A stretch of DNA of 64,000 bases from an uncultured Oscillospiraceae bacterium (GCA_900539845.1 UQDP01000013.1:1-64000), one strand, 5' to 3'. Shown: positions 46,276-55,228, counted from the stretch's first letter. Numbers and translations: made by a program. The notes: generated from the letters alone by a model not told the origin.

Positions 46276-48268
46276 CCTTTTTCTTTTTCTCTTTATAACG
46301 CAGGGCGCGCAGCGCATTCGCAACGGCTATCAGACAAACGCCCACATCGCCGAAAACAGCAAGCCACATTGCGCTTTCGCCGAAGATGCCGAGCGCGCTG
46401 CCGATAATGATAAGCACCTTAACAGCAATGCTGAAAATAATATTCTCGTGCACGATCGTCATCGTTTTCTTTGCTATTCTGCGCGCAACAGGGATCTTTG
46501 AAAGACTGTCACCCATAATGACAACATCCGCCGCCTCAATTGCAACATCGGAACCGATGCCGCCCATGGCAACGCCTATATCCGCCTGCGCAAGCACGGG
46601 AGCGTCGTTGATGCCGTCACCTGTATAAAGCACGGTCTCAGCGCCTTTTTCTTTTATTTCCCTTACTTTATCTACTTTTTCATTGGGCAGAAGCTTTGAA
46701 TAATACTCATTGATGCCTGCCTTGCCTGCAATATCAGCCGCGATATCCGGCTTATCCCCCGTGAGCATAACGGTTTTCTTTACACCGAGCGCATACAGCT
46801 CGCTTACAGCTTCCTTGCTGTCCGTCTTGATCACATCGGCAAACACGATATCACCGAGGAACTCCTCGTCACTGCAGAGATAGATCGCCGTGCCGACAAG
46901 CTTTGTTTCTTTAAAAGCAACGCCCACCTTTTTCATAAGCTTTTCATTGCCGGCATAATAGCGCTTTCCGTTCACAACGGCTGAAACACCCATTCCGGCG
47001 TAATTTTTTGCGTCCGTAACCTCAAGACCGTCCGCAAACTGACCGAAAGCAAGACTTACGGATTTTGCGATGGGGTGTGTTGAATATTTTTCGCACGCCG
47101 CTATGATGCCGAGCAGCTCACGGTGCTCCTTTTTATCCTCACAGTGGCAATTTACACATTCGCAGTTTACATATTCAAACTTGCCGCTTGTGATGGTTCC
47201 TGTTTTATCAAAAACGGCAACGTCAAATTTTGAAAGCATTTCAAGATAGTTGCTGCCCTTGATCAAAACGCCCTGCTTTGAGCTTGCGCCCAGACCGCTG
47301 AAAAAGCCCAGCGGAATGGATATAACGATTGCGCACGGGCAGGAAACGACCAGCGCGGAAAGACCTCTGTAAGCCCAGTCCTTCCACTCGCCGCCGAAGA
47401 AAAGCGGCGGTACAACGATGATAAGCAGCGCAACAAGACACACAATAGGCGTATAAATCCTTGCGAAACGCGTTATAAATTTCTCTGCGTGGCTCTTTTT
47501 TGCGTCCGCGTCCTCTATCATATCCAGAATCCTTGCAACGGTCGAATCCTTGTATGCCTTACTTGCCCGCACCTTGAGCATTCCGTCCACATTGATTGAG
47601 CCTGAAAGGATATCATCTCCGGCGCCCAGCGAAACCGGGATACTCTCACCCGTCAGCGCCGCCATATCAACCTCTGCGCTGCCGCTTTCAATAACGCCGT
47701 CCAGTTCCACCTTTTCGCCGGGATTTACAACGAACAGCTCGCCCTGTTTGATCTTTTCGGGATCTTCATCCACAAGCTTTCCGTCTCGTTCCACATGCAC
47801 CTTCTGCGGCGCGGAGCGGATCATATCCGTAATGGATTTTCGGCTTTTGCCCACTGCAAGATCCTGTAAAAACTCACCTATGGAATAAAGTATGACAACG
47901 GCGCAGCCCTCTGAATATTCGCCCAGAATAAACGCGCCGATAGAGGCGATCGCCATTAGGAAATTTTCGTTGAAAATGTTGCCGTGGAATATCCCTTCTA
48001 CCGCCTCTTTCAGAATGTTGAAGCCCACAATGAGATAGGAAGCCGCAAAAAGGATCAGCGGAACATAAAACGGCAGCTGAGTAAGCTCATTGACAAGATA
48101 GCCGGCTATAAAAAGCGCGATGCCGACGCCCATTTTTATGCCGAACTGTTTTTTGTTTACCTCGCCGCCATGGGAATGATCGTGACCGCAGCCGCAGCCG
48201 TCGTCATGATGATCATGACCGCAGGCGCAGGCTTCGCCATGATGGTGATGCTCATGATTTTCTGACAT
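46265..48268 (-). CDS. Zinc/cadmium-exporting P1B-type ATPase
   Basis: A 667-residue heavy-metal pump of the ZntA/CadA type. The N-terminus is a His/Cys/Asp-rich metal-binding stretch (about 5-35) instead of a folded HMA domain. Eight membrane helices follow, with the metal-translocating CPC in VVSCPCAI, the phosphorylation site DKTGTIT, GDGINDAPVLAQADIG, and VMLTGD. It pumps Zn2+, Cd2+ or Pb2+ out of the cell at ATP cost. AGGAGGAAAC before ATG. Preceded by its ArsR sensor (9-bp gap), forming an operon. Confidence 0.94.
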   Translation of the reverse strand: MSENHEHHHHGEACACGHDHHDDGCGCGHDHSHGGEVNKKQFGIKMGVGIALFIAGYLVNELTQLPFYVPLILFAASYLIVGFNILKEAVEGIFHGNIFNENFLMAIASIGAFILGEYSEGCAVVILYSIGEFLQDLAVGKSRKSITDMIRSAPQKVHVERDGKLVDEDPEKIKQGELFVVNPGEKVELDGVIESGSAEVDMAALTGESIPVSLGAGDDILSGSINVDGMLKVRASKAYKDSTVARILDMIEDADAKKSHAEKFITRFARIYTPIVCLVALLIIVVPPLFFGGEWKDWAYRGLSALVVSCPCAIVISIPLGFFSGLGASSKQGVLIKGSNYLEMLSKFDVAVFDKTGTITSGKFEYVNCECVNCHCEDKKEHRELLGIIAACEKYSTHPIAKSVSLAFGQFADGLEVTDAKNYAGMGVSAVVNGKRYYAGNEKLMKKVGVAFKETKLVGTAIYLCSDEEFLGDIVFADVIKTDSKEAVSELYALGVKKTVMLTGDKPDIAADIAGKAGINEYYSKLLPNEKVDKVREIKEKGAETVLYTGDGINDAPVLAQADIGVAMGGIGSDVAIEAADVVIMGDSLSKIPVARRIAKKTMTIVHENIIFSIAVKVLIIIGSALGIFGESAMWLAVFGDVGVCLIAVANALRALRYKEKKKKEHR

Positions 48269-48277
48269 AGTTTCCTC

Positions 48278-48562
48278 CTATTCCTCGGTATGCTCGATAC
48301 CGCAGTTAATAATTGTTTTAACATGATCGTCGGAAAGTGAATAAACCATCTGTTTTCCGTCTCTTTTATACTTAACAAGATGATTTTGCTTTAAAATGCG
48401 AAGCTGGTGGGAGACCGCCGTTTGCGAAACGCCCGTGAGCTCGGTTATTTCGGTTACATTCAGTTCTTTTTCAAACAGGGAACACATGATCTTGAGCCTT
48501 GTTGAATCAGAAAAGATCTTGAAAAGATCGGCAAGGTCATACACCATTTCCTCATCAAGCAT
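48278..48562 (-). CDS. ArsR/SmtB-family zinc-sensing repressor
   Basis: A 94-residue winged-helix repressor. The DNA-recognition helix is in TELTGVSQTAVSHQLRIL. The C-terminal helix has DDHVKTIINCGIEHTEE, an exact DxHx10HxxE zinc site as in SmtB and CzrA (alpha-5 site), and there is no CxC alpha-3 site as in CadC/ArsR. It should release the operator when Zn2+ binds and so induce the pump downstream. Confidence 0.92.
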   Translation of the reverse strand: MLDEEMVYDLADLFKIFSDSTRLKIMCSLFEKELNVTEITELTGVSQTAVSHQLRILKQNHLVKYKRDGKQMVYSLSDDHVKTIINCGIEHTEE

Positions 48563-48584
48563 ATTCAGACCTCCTTAACTATTT

Positions 48585-48604
48585 ATATGAACATCTGTTC
48601 ATAT
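48585..48604 (-). promoter_or_regulatory. ArsR/SmtB operator
   Basis: A perfect 9-2-9 palindrome, ATATGAACA-TC-TGTTCATAT, followed by a further GTTCAT half, just upstream of the repressor gene. The form matches known 12-2-12 ArsR-family operators. Confidence 0.88.
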
Positions 48605-48674
48605 GTTCATTATATTGCTGTCATATTCGTTTGTCAACACTTTTTTAATAAAAATCCGCCGTTTTTAAAATATA

Positions 48675-48703
48675 TTGACAAAACGCTGCGGCAGTCATAT
48701 AAT
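48675..48703 (+). promoter_or_regulatory. Consensus promoter of the FMN riboswitch/ribU
   Basis: Perfect TTGACA (48675-48680), a 17-bp spacer and TATAAT (48698-48703), ending about 15 bases before the riboswitch. Confidence 0.9.
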
Positions 48704-48718
48704 AACATTACAAAATAT

Positions 48719-48843
48719 TTTCAGGGCGGGGCGAAATTCCCCACCGGCAGTAAAAGGCTGAGTCGCCTTAAAGTCTGCGAACCGCGCGAGCGGCTGAATC
48801 GGTGAGATTCCGATACCGACGGTCAAAGTCCGGATGAGAGAAA
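48719..48843 (+). ncRNA. FMN riboswitch (RFN element)
   Basis: Conserved RFN blocks in order: TTCAGGGCGGGGCGAAATTC, CCCACCGGCAGTA, the GCGAACCGCGCGAGCGG region, TGAATCGGTGAGATTCCG, and CCGACGGTCAAAGTCCGGAT. It lies upstream of ribU with a terminator between them, so FMN should stop transcription. Confidence 0.97.
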
Positions 48844-48897
48844 ATGTTTGTTAAACTATATAATGATTCTATTATATATCCGTTTTAAACATTTGCG

Positions 48898-48931
48898 CCC
48901 CGATATAGCAATATATCGGGGTTTCTCTTTT
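48898..48931 (+). terminator. Riboswitch-controlled terminator
   Basis: CCCCGATATA with TATATCGGGG around GCAA, then TTTCTCTTTT, between the aptamer and ribU: the expression platform. Confidence 0.88.
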
Positions 48932-48965
48932 GCCCTTGGGCGAACGCCCGAAAGGAGAAAGCAAT

Positions 48966-49562
48966 ATGGAAAAAGGCTCAAAAACACTTACCAGAAAGAT
49001 TACAATCTCCGCCATGCTGGCGGCAATCGGCGTTATCCTTCAGTTTTTCGAAATATCGATACCTGTTGTTCCGAATTTCATAAAGCTCGATTTTTCCGAC
49101 CTGCCCGGGTTTATAGGAGCATTTGTGTGCGGTCCGCTCGCGGGCGTGATGATTACGCTGATCAGAAACGTAATACATATTCTTTTCGGCTCAAGCGGCG
49201 GCATCGGCGAGCTTTCAAATTTTCTTTTAAGCGCTTCTTTTGTGCTCACGGCCGGGCTGATTTATAAAAAAATGCCCTCGCTCAAAGGCGTGCTGATCGG
49301 CGGTATCGCAGGCGCCGTTATTATGGGCGCAGTGTCTTTCCCCGTGAATCACTTTATCATTTATCCGCTTTATTATACCGTTATGGGTATGCCGAAAGAA
49401 GCCATCCTCGGAATGTATCAGGCAATCCGCCCGTCAACGGATTCCATAGCGGAAGCGCTACTCGTTTTCAATGTGCCTTTCACTATTGTTAAAGGGCTTA
49501 TTTCCGTTGCGTTTACTTCGGTTATATATAAACCTCTGGAAAAAATCATAAAAAGAATGTAA
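48966..49562 (+). CDS. ribU: Riboflavin ECF transporter S-component RibU
   Basis: A 198-residue membrane protein with six helices that binds riboflavin for an energy-coupling-factor transporter. It begins KTLTRKITISAMLAAIGVIL and has the conserved KLDFSDLPGFIGAF stretch (L1 loop) and NHFIIYPLYY. The shared EcfA/T parts are not in the window. ATG at 48966 has AAAGGAGAA seven bases before. Controlled by the FMN riboswitch just upstream. No rib biosynthesis genes are seen here, suggesting dependence on uptake, which cannot be proved from this window. Confidence 0.94.
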   Translation: MEKGSKTLTRKITISAMLAAIGVILQFFEISIPVVPNFIKLDFSDLPGFIGAFVCGPLAGVMITLIRNVIHILFGSSGGIGELSNFLLSASFVLTAGLIYKKMPSLKGVLIGGIAGAVIMGAVSFPVNHFIIYPLYYTVMGMPKEAILGMYQAIRPSTDSIAEALLVFNVPFTIVKGLISVAFTSVIYKPLEKIIKRM

Positions 49563-49584
49563 CGAACCCGATCTGTATCTCTGG

Positions 49585-49614
49585 CGGAGCGATGCCCACA
49601 TCGCTCCGTTTTTT
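49585..49614 (+). terminator. ribU terminator
   Basis: GGAGCGATG with CATCGCTCC around a 4-base loop, then GTTTTTTT. The same stem sequence occurs at 45863-45889. Confidence 0.88.
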
Positions 49615-49725
49615 TATGAATAAAAAAGTCTGTTTTATTCCCAAACAGTTGTAGTTTATTTCATTTTGAATTAAAATCCAACTTTCAAAAATAACTTATG
49701 TTATAATCAGCTGGGAGGCAAAAAA

Positions 49726-49950
49726 ATGAGATATACGAAAAGATTAAAAAATCTAAGAATAGATAATGATCTGGCACAGAAAGATGTGGCTAATATTCTT
49801 AATATCAGTCAAAGCACTTATTCACAATATGAAAGAGGCAAATATATGTTGCCTTTAGAAACTTTAAAAAATCTCTGCATTTTTTATAATGTTTCGGCAG
49901 ATTATATTTTGGGCTTTACGGATGAACCGAAGGCACTGCCGAAAAAATAA
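49726..49950 (+). CDS. Small XRE-family helix-turn-helix regulator (paralogue)
   Basis: A 74-residue single-domain regulator. DVANILNISQSTYSQYERG is the helix-turn-helix, and YNVSADYILGFTDEPKALPKK the tail. It closely matches the protein at 17302-17523 in length and layout, with a different recognition helix. A GGGAGG site precedes the ATG. It stands alone; the target is unknown. Confidence 0.88.
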   Translation: MRYTKRLKNLRIDNDLAQKDVANILNISQSTYSQYERGKYMLPLETLKNLCIFYNVSADYILGFTDEPKALPKK

Positions 49951-50053
49951 AAAGCTGCGGTTCTTATGCGATATTTAGGGAAAACTATACAAAAACAAAG
50001 CGCCCGATTTGTGCTCTTTCTATAATAAAATGAAAATTGTGAGCTATAAAGAA

Positions 50054-50082
50054 TTGCTATTTTCAGACCTTTGCAGTATAAT
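50054..50082 (+). promoter_or_regulatory. Promoter of the aldolase gene
   Basis: TTGCTA (50054-50059), a 17-bp spacer and TATAAT (50077-50082), about 55 bp before the ATG. Confidence 0.7.
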
Positions 50083-50137
50083 AACATAGCAGGGATTTCC
50101 AAAAGGAAATTCAAATAAATAACAGGAGATAATAAAT

Positions 50138-51073
50138 ATGCCACTTGTTACCACAAAAGAGATGTTTCAGAAGGCGTATGAGGGCGGTTACGCTATCGGC
50201 GCTTTCAACGTAAACAATATGGAGATCGTGCAGGGCATCACCCGCGCTGCCAAAAAGCTTGACGCACCCGTTATTCTTCAGTGCTCCGCAGGCGCGCGCA
50301 AATACGCTTCTCACGGCTATCTTGTTGCCATGGTTAAGGCAGCGGCAGAGGAAACAGGACTTCCCATTGCGCTTCATCTTGACCACGGTCCGAATTTTGA
50401 GACCTGCAAGGACTGCATTGACGGCGGTTTCACTTCGGTTATGATCGACGGTTCTTCCCTTCCTTTTGAAGAAAACATTGCCGTTACCAAAAAGGTTGTT
50501 GAATACGCGCACGCACATGGCGTTGTTGTTGAGGGCGAGCTCGGAACCCTTGCCGGCGTTGAGGATGACGTTCAGGTTTCCGCTGAGGACGCTTTCTATA
50601 CCAGCCCCGACGAGGCATGCGAATTTGTTGAAAAAACAGGCGTTGACTCACTTGCCATCGCCATCGGCACTTCTCACGGCGCTTACAAATTCAAGCCGGG
50701 TCAGAAGCCTGAGCTTAAGTTTGACATTCTTCAGGAGATCGGCGAAAGAATGCCCGGCTTCCCGATTGTCCTTCACGGCGCTTCTTCCGTTAATCAGGAG
50801 CACATCAAGATGATCAATCAATACGGCGGCGAGATGCCGGACGCGATCGGCATTCCCGAGGATATGCTCAGAAAAGCGGCTTCCATGGCAGTGTGCAAGA
50901 TCAATGTTGACTCCGATATCAGAATCGCAATGACAGCGGCTCTCAGAAAGCACCTTTCCGAGAATCCCACGCAGTTTGACCCGCGCCAGTATCTTACTCC
51001 GGCAAGAGACCTTATTGAAGAAGTTGTTGCCCACAAGATCGAAGTTGTTTTCGGCTCAAACGGCAAAGCGTAA
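50138..51073 (+). CDS. fba: Class II fructose-bisphosphate aldolase
   Basis: A 311-residue zinc enzyme of glycolysis that splits fructose-1,6-bisphosphate. Visible are the zinc ligands in HLDHGPNFETCKDCI, the GTSHGAYK and LHGASSV His residues, VEGELGTLAGVEDDV, and the substrate-binding KINVDSDIRIA. The length is typical of the FbaA/TagBP type. AGGAGATAATAAAT before ATG. Single gene with its own promoter and terminator. Codon choice looks adapted to high expression. Confidence 0.96.
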   Translation: MPLVTTKEMFQKAYEGGYAIGAFNVNNMEIVQGITRAAKKLDAPVILQCSAGARKYASHGYLVAMVKAAAEETGLPIALHLDHGPNFETCKDCIDGGFTSVMIDGSSLPFEENIAVTKKVVEYAHAHGVVVEGELGTLAGVEDDVQVSAEDAFYTSPDEACEFVEKTGVDSLAIAIGTSHGAYKFKPGQKPELKFDILQEIGERMPGFPIVLHGASSVNQEHIKMINQYGGEMPDAIGIPEDMLRKAASMAVCKINVDSDIRIAMTAALRKHLSENPTQFDPRQYLTPARDLIEEVVAHKIEVVFGSNGKA

Positions 51074-51085
51074 GTTTAAATTTTC

Positions 51086-51123
51086 CAAAAATTCCCGCTT
51101 CTTAAAGGAGCGGGATTTTTTTA
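51086..51123 (+). terminator. Terminator of fba
   Basis: ATTCCCGCT with AGCGGGAT around a 9-base loop, followed by TTTTTTT. Confidence 0.9.
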
Positions 51124-51236
51124 TGATTGCTAAAAATATAATGGATTAACAAGATTTTATTCTTTTACGTTTTTGCGCTCTGCAAATAATAGTATTGCAC
51201 GGTTTCGTGTAATTTTTTTAATTTGAGGAGATAAAA

Positions 51237-51413
51237 ATGAAAAAGAAAACACAGAACATTATGAAAGGTCTCGGCGTGGCAATGGCAGTCGGCTCCGTTA
51301 TAGCCGGCGCAAGCGCAACGATGGGCTCAAACAGCAGAAAAACAAAGAAAACGATGCAGAAAGCGGTCAATTCCGTTTCTCATTTTGTTGACACCGTTTC
51401 GGGGATGATGTAA
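51237..51413 (+). CDS. Small basic alanine/glycine-rich protein (58 aa)
   Basis: A short protein, MKKKTQNIMKGLGVAMAVGS..., with a hydrophobic Gly/Ala/Met segment (about 9-29) between basic flanks, then a KKTMQKAV helix. It resembles small hypothetical proteins common in Clostridia; function unknown. A GAGGAGAT site six bases before the ATG and a strong terminator right after make it a convincing gene despite its size. Confidence 0.75.
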   Translation: MKKKTQNIMKGLGVAMAVGSVIAGASATMGSNSRKTKKTMQKAVNSVSHFVDTVSGMM

Positions 51414-51417
51414 CAAA

Positions 51418-51457
51418 AAAGGGGCTGTCTCAGAAAAAACTGAGACAGCCTGTTTTT
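51418..51457 (+). terminator. Terminator of the 58-aa gene
   Basis: GGCTGTCTCAG with CTGAGACAGCC around a 6-base loop, then TGTTTTTT. It also ends the converging folK gene region. Confidence 0.9.
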
Positions 51458-51464
51458 TATGTAT

Positions 51465-51950
51465 TCAATCCAAAACATATTTTGTTTTTTTGATCTGCTG
51501 GTCTTTTATTTCCGAAATACGGGAAGAAAAATCAAAGCCGAAGGCCACGCCGTTTTCAAAAAGATCAAGAAGCGGCAGAAGCACAAAAAGCCGTTCGTTC
51601 ATGCGCGCATGCGGCACAATGAGATTTGGTGTTCTGATGATCTTATCCTCTGCCAGCAGCAGATCGGCGTCAATAATACGAGGCCCGTTTTTAAAACTGC
51701 GCACCCTGCCCAGACCGCATTCCACGCCGAGACAAAGACCGAGCATCTCGTGCGGATTGAGATCACTTTCGGCAAGCACGCAGCAGTTATAAAAATCCTG
51801 CTGATTGGCGTAACCGACGGGCGAGGTCTCGTAAACTGCGGATTTTTTGATGATTTGTGTGCCGGGAGCAAGCTCAAACGCTTTTATACATTCGTTAAGA
51901 TTTTTAAGTCTGTCCCCGATATTCGTGCCGAGTCCCAAAACATATTTCAT
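51465..51950 (-). CDS. folK: 2-amino-4-hydroxy-6-hydroxymethyldihydropteridine pyrophosphokinase
   Basis: A 161-residue enzyme that pyrophosphorylates the pterin before condensation with p-aminobenzoate by FolP. LGLGTNIGDRLKNLNE is the N-terminal signature and GPRIIDADLLL holds the two magnesium-binding Asp residues. Last gene of the folate operon, 4 bp after folB. Confidence 0.95.
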   Translation of the reverse strand: MKYVLGLGTNIGDRLKNLNECIKAFELAPGTQIIKKSAVYETSPVGYANQQDFYNCCVLAESDLNPHEMLGLCLGVECGLGRVRSFKNGPRIIDADLLLAEDKIIRTPNLIVPHARMNERLFVLLPLLDLFENGVAFGFDFSSRISEIKDQQIKKTKYVLD

Positions 51951-51954
51951 AAGC

Positions 51955-52317
51955 TTAATCCCTGCTTCTGACTATATTTACAGCCATATAATCAAAATCC
52001 GCCTTTACGGGCGCCTGCGGCTTTTTAAGCGTGATCTCCACGGTAAAGACCGCCGGATATTCCTCTAAGATCGCCTGCGCTGTTACCTGAGCGCATCGTT
52101 CAAGCAGATCATATTTTTTTTCACAGAACACGCGGCGCACGGTTTTAACTACCTTTGCGTAGGAAACCGTGTCCTCCACATGATCGCTGCTGCAGGCTTT
52201 GTTCATATTCACATGCAGCACGATATCAAAAATAAAATCCTGCCCCTGCTCCTTTTCCTCCGGGTTTACACCGTGATACGCAAAGAGCTTAAGCCCTTTA
52301 ATAATGATCTTATCCAT
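51955..52317 (-). CDS. folB: Dihydroneopterin aldolase
   Basis: A 120-residue enzyme giving 6-hydroxymethyl-dihydropterin. Signature AYHGVNPEEKEQGQDFIFD includes the active-site Glu, and KKPQAPVKADFDYMAV has the catalytic Lys. Its start overlaps the stop of the UPF0145 gene by one base. Confidence 0.94.
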   Translation of the reverse strand: MDKIIIKGLKLFAYHGVNPEEKEQGQDFIFDIVLHVNMNKACSSDHVEDTVSYAKVVKTVRRVFCEKKYDLLERCAQVTAQAILEEYPAVFTVEITLKKPQAPVKADFDYMAVNIVRSRD

Positions 52318-52643
52318 TATTCTTTATTTTTTACAACAACTGCCGTGCCGGTTGCCGATACCATCAGCATGCCGCCGTTTCCGAGTGTTTCATAATCAAT
52401 ATCCACGCCGACAACGGCATTTGCGCCCAGCTGCTGCGCGCGCATCTCCATTTCACGGATTGCACTGTCTCTTGCTTTAACAAGCTCGTCTTCATAGCCC
52501 TCTGATCTGCCGCCGACTATATTTCTGATGGACGCGCCGAAATCCTTTAAAAAGTTTACGCCGGCAACGACCTCGCCGGTAACGATTCCTTTATATTCAA
52601 CGATTACTCCGTTTTCAAGATTTTGTGTTGTTACGCTAATCAT
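52317..52643 (-). CDS. YbjQ/UPF0145 family protein
   Basis: A 108-residue protein of the YbjQ family (putative heavy-metal-binding/pentamer-forming domain). Typical lines are [48 protein letters not shown] and [13 protein letters not shown]. Its biochemical role is not established. It sits inside the folate operon, 24 bp after folP and overlapping folB by one base, which is not its usual place. Confidence 0.88.
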   Translation of the reverse strand: MISVTTQNLENGVIVEYKGIVTGEVVAGVNFLKDFGASIRNIVGGRSEGYEDELVKARDSAIREMEMRAQQLGANAVVGVDIDYETLGNGGMLMVSATGTAVVVKNKE

Positions 52644-52667
52644 AATGATTCTCCTTTTTTCAAAATA

Positions 52668-53474
52668 TTATTTCATCAACGCTCGTTTGAGCGCATCAGC
52701 CGCTTTTATTCCCTGCTTTTCGTTTTCAACATCGTGAAGCCTTATAATATTCACTCCGCCTAATATTGCGACCGTATCAGCCGCTATATTGCCGTAAACG
52801 CGGTTTTTAGGCTCGGGCTGACCGCTGATCTGTGCAATAACCCTTTTGCGGCTTGTGCCGAGCAGCAGAGGATACTCCGCCGGTCTGTATTTTCGGACAT
52901 TTGCGATAAGTTCTTGATCCTGCCGGCGGTTTTTTCCGAATCCTATACCCATATCAAGGCATAAACTTTCCTTTTTCACCCCTAATAGGGAGGCTTCTTT
53001 TACGCTTCTTTCAAAAAAAGCCTTTACGTCCGTTATATTTCCTGCCCCGTTATGCATAATCACCCAGCCGCAGCCTGTTTTTTTTATAACGTCCGCCATT
53101 TCGGGATTTATGATTCCCGAAACATCATTTATGATATCCGCTCCGTTATCAGCCGCCCTTTCGGCAACATACGGAAAATATGTATCCACGGATATCGGAA
53201 TCTTTATTTTCCCTTTTATCCGTTCAAACACAGGTGCAAGCCTGCTCCACTCCTCGCGTGCGCTGATCTCCGTATATCCCGGTCTGGTGGACTGCGCGCC
53301 GAGATCGATGATATCGGCTCCGTTTTCCTGTGCTTTTATAGCGTTTTCTGCCGCTTTTTCAGGTGAAAAGCTGTCTCCTCCGTCTGAAAAAGAATCCGGG
53401 GTAACGTTTATGATCGCCATGATCAGCGTTCTTTCGGAGCATTCTATTTTTTTATCTTTACATACCCAGATCAT
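52668..53474 (-). CDS. folP: Dihydropteroate synthase
   Basis: A 268-residue TIM-barrel enzyme, the target of sulfonamides. Motifs are MAIINVTPDSFSDGG, GADIIDLGAQSTRPGY, and ISVDTYFPYVAERAADNGADIINDVSG. ATG 53474 begins one base after the folE stop codon (TAATATG), so translation is coupled. The reading from 53495 would overlap folE without a ribosome site. Confidence 0.95.
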   Translation of the reverse strand: MIWVCKDKKIECSERTLIMAIINVTPDSFSDGGDSFSPEKAAENAIKAQENGADIIDLGAQSTRPGYTEISAREEWSRLAPVFERIKGKIKIPISVDTYFPYVAERAADNGADIINDVSGIINPEMADVIKKTGCGWVIMHNGAGNITDVKAFFERSVKEASLLGVKKESLCLDMGIGFGKNRRQDQELIANVRKYRPAEYPLLLGTSRKRVIAQISGQPEPKNRVYGNIAADTVAILGGVNIIRLHDVENEKQGIKAADALKRALMK

Positions 53475-53475
53475 A

Positions 53476-54033
53476 TTATTTATCCAGTAAAGCAAGAGCC
53501 TCCGCCCTTGTGCGCGCGTCAGACCTTATGTTTCCTCTGAGCGCCGAAGTCTGCGTTTTACTGCCGGACGCCTTCGCCCCTCTGATCGACATACACATAT
53601 GCTCGGCTTCGATGATAACGGCAACGCCCTTTGCATCCATTTTTTTATAGAGAAAATCGGCTATATCATGCGTGAGCCTTTCCTGCACCTGGGGTCTTTT
53701 GGCAAAATTATCCACGATACGCGCGATTTTGGAAAGACCGATGATCTTATTCCCATTCGGTATATATGCGATATGCGCTTTTCCGACAAACGGAAGCAGA
53801 TGATGCTCACACATGGATGAAAAAGGTATATCGCGGACAATCACCATTTCATCGTTGGATTTTTCCTCAAAAAATTTAAGGTGTTTTTCGGGATCTTCCG
53901 TGAGTCCGCTGAACATTTCCGCATACATATCCGCAACACGGCGCGGTGTTTCTTTTAATCCTGCTCTTTCTGGATTTTCACCGACGGCCTCAAGAATTTC
54001 CGTTACGGCTTTCATTATTTTTTCTTTATCCAT
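53476..54033 (-). CDS. folE: GTP cyclohydrolase I
   Basis: A 185-residue first enzyme of tetrahydrofolate synthesis. The zinc ligands are in [20 protein letters not shown], with [16 protein letters not shown] and [14 protein letters not shown] following. First gene of the operon folE-folP-UPF0145-folB-folK. Only 17 bp separate it from the LCP-like gene upstream on the same strand, so that gene may be part of the transcript. Confidence 0.96.
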   Translation of the reverse strand: MDKEKIMKAVTEILEAVGENPERAGLKETPRRVADMYAEMFSGLTEDPEKHLKFFEEKSNDEMVIVRDIPFSSMCEHHLLPFVGKAHIAYIPNGNKIIGLSKIARIVDNFAKRPQVQERLTHDIADFLYKKMDAKGVAVIIEAEHMCMSIRGAKASGSKTQTSALRGNIRSDARTRAEALALLDK

Positions 54034-54050
54034 ATTTTTTTCCTTCTGAT

Positions 54051-54968
54051 TTATTTTGAAAAATAACCGAGTATATCGCTTACGGAATCCGATGTGAGAT
54101 TCTTGCCCTCGTAAATCACGGGAACGCTGTAAATATTAACGCCTGTTGTGCTGCTGGAGAGCACCAGCAGATTATTTTGCTTCTGCGTGAAATCACGAAC
54201 CGTAAAATCCGTTTTCGAATACTCTATAAACCGGCTGAAAACGCTTTCCCTGTTTGCATAGTTTCCCTCATTCATATGCTGCGACGCGGCTGAAAGAAGA
54301 ATATCGTTTACCGCCGTGTAATTATTTTCCTGAGAAACATAATAGCGCATAAGCTTTACTGCGTTATCCCCGTCAAGCTTCTGATTTCCGGCGCTTATTC
54401 TTATATTATAACCATATCTTGAGGTATCTTTATATCTTACATCATTCAAAACGGTATAATTTACGCTTCCGAGATAATCAAACATAGTTGCATAATCGCT
54501 GTAATCCATATCAATATAAAAATCTATTTCTATTCCAAATAAGCGTGAAAGACTGTTTGCCACTCCGGCAGCGCCTGAATTTTTATAGATTTGAGAAACG
54601 GAATTTTCATCTGCAACCGTCTGCGGAGAAAACGTGCAGGATTTATAAGAAACCGTGTCCATATCCGCCTGAAAAAGCGAACAAAAATACATCTCTTGCG
54701 TATTTTTATTGCTCAGAATCAAAAGATAATTTGTTTTGCCCTGAACCTCCGGCAGCTGCTGCACAACTTCTTCCTCCTGCTGCTGAAGATCATCGGGCGT
54801 AAAGAAATTTTTTACGGAAAAATCATATTTTATACCGAAAATCAAAAGGAAAACAGCGGTAAAAATCACAACAAAAACAAGAACGATAAGTAAGACTTTT
54901 TGTTCTATATCAGCCTTTTCGCGCGTTGAGGGAATATATATATCCCCGCGGTTTTTAAAAAGCCTCAT
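54051..54968 (-). CDS. Divergent LytR-CpsA-Psr (LCP) family protein
   Basis: A 305-residue single-pass membrane protein. The N-terminus is cytoplasmic (1-25), followed by a helix (about 26-47) and an extracellular domain. [33 protein letters not shown] and [18 protein letters not shown] follow the LCP pattern. LCP enzymes attach undecaprenyl-linked glycopolymers to peptidoglycan. The usual Arg residues that hold the pyrophosphate are not evident where I expect them, so it may be inactive or changed. GAGGAGGGTAAAA before ATG. Confidence 0.72.
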   Translation of the reverse strand: MRLFKNRGDIYIPSTREKADIEQKVLLIVLVFVVIFTAVFLLIFGIKYDFSVKNFFTPDDLQQQEEEVVQQLPEVQGKTNYLLILSNKNTQEMYFCSLFQADMDTVSYKSCTFSPQTVADENSVSQIYKNSGAAGVANSLSRLFGIEIDFYIDMDYSDYATMFDYLGSVNYTVLNDVRYKDTSRYGYNIRISAGNQKLDGDNAVKLMRYYVSQENNYTAVNDILLSAASQHMNEGNYANRESVFSRFIEYSKTDFTVRDFTQKQNNLLVLSSSTTGVNIYSVPVIYEGKNLTSDSVSDILGYFSK

Positions 54969-55228
54969 TTTTACCCTCCTCTCCCTTATTTAAAAATATT
55001 ATACATTAAGCAAATATATAAAACAAGGAAAATATTTTAAAAAAGCCCTGTAAAAATATATGAAAAAACAAGCTCTGCTTTTTTATTAATATTAATTATA
55101 TCTTTATAGATATTATATTTATTTTAAGTATTGTATATTATTAAAATTAATGATATAATACAATCATATATTTGAGTTTTCAACATTGTTATATAAAAAT
55201 ATTAAAAACTTGAAAAAAGGAGATATTA
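54969..55228. other. AT-rich origin region upstream of dnaA
   Basis: A 260-bp gap between the divergent LCP-like gene and dnaA. The stretch 55080-55170 is almost pure A/T and could be the DNA-unwinding element. One TTTTCAACA lies at 55177-55185. I found no TTATCCACA, the usual DnaA box. Origin assignment rests on the dnaA-dnaN context. Confidence 0.6.
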
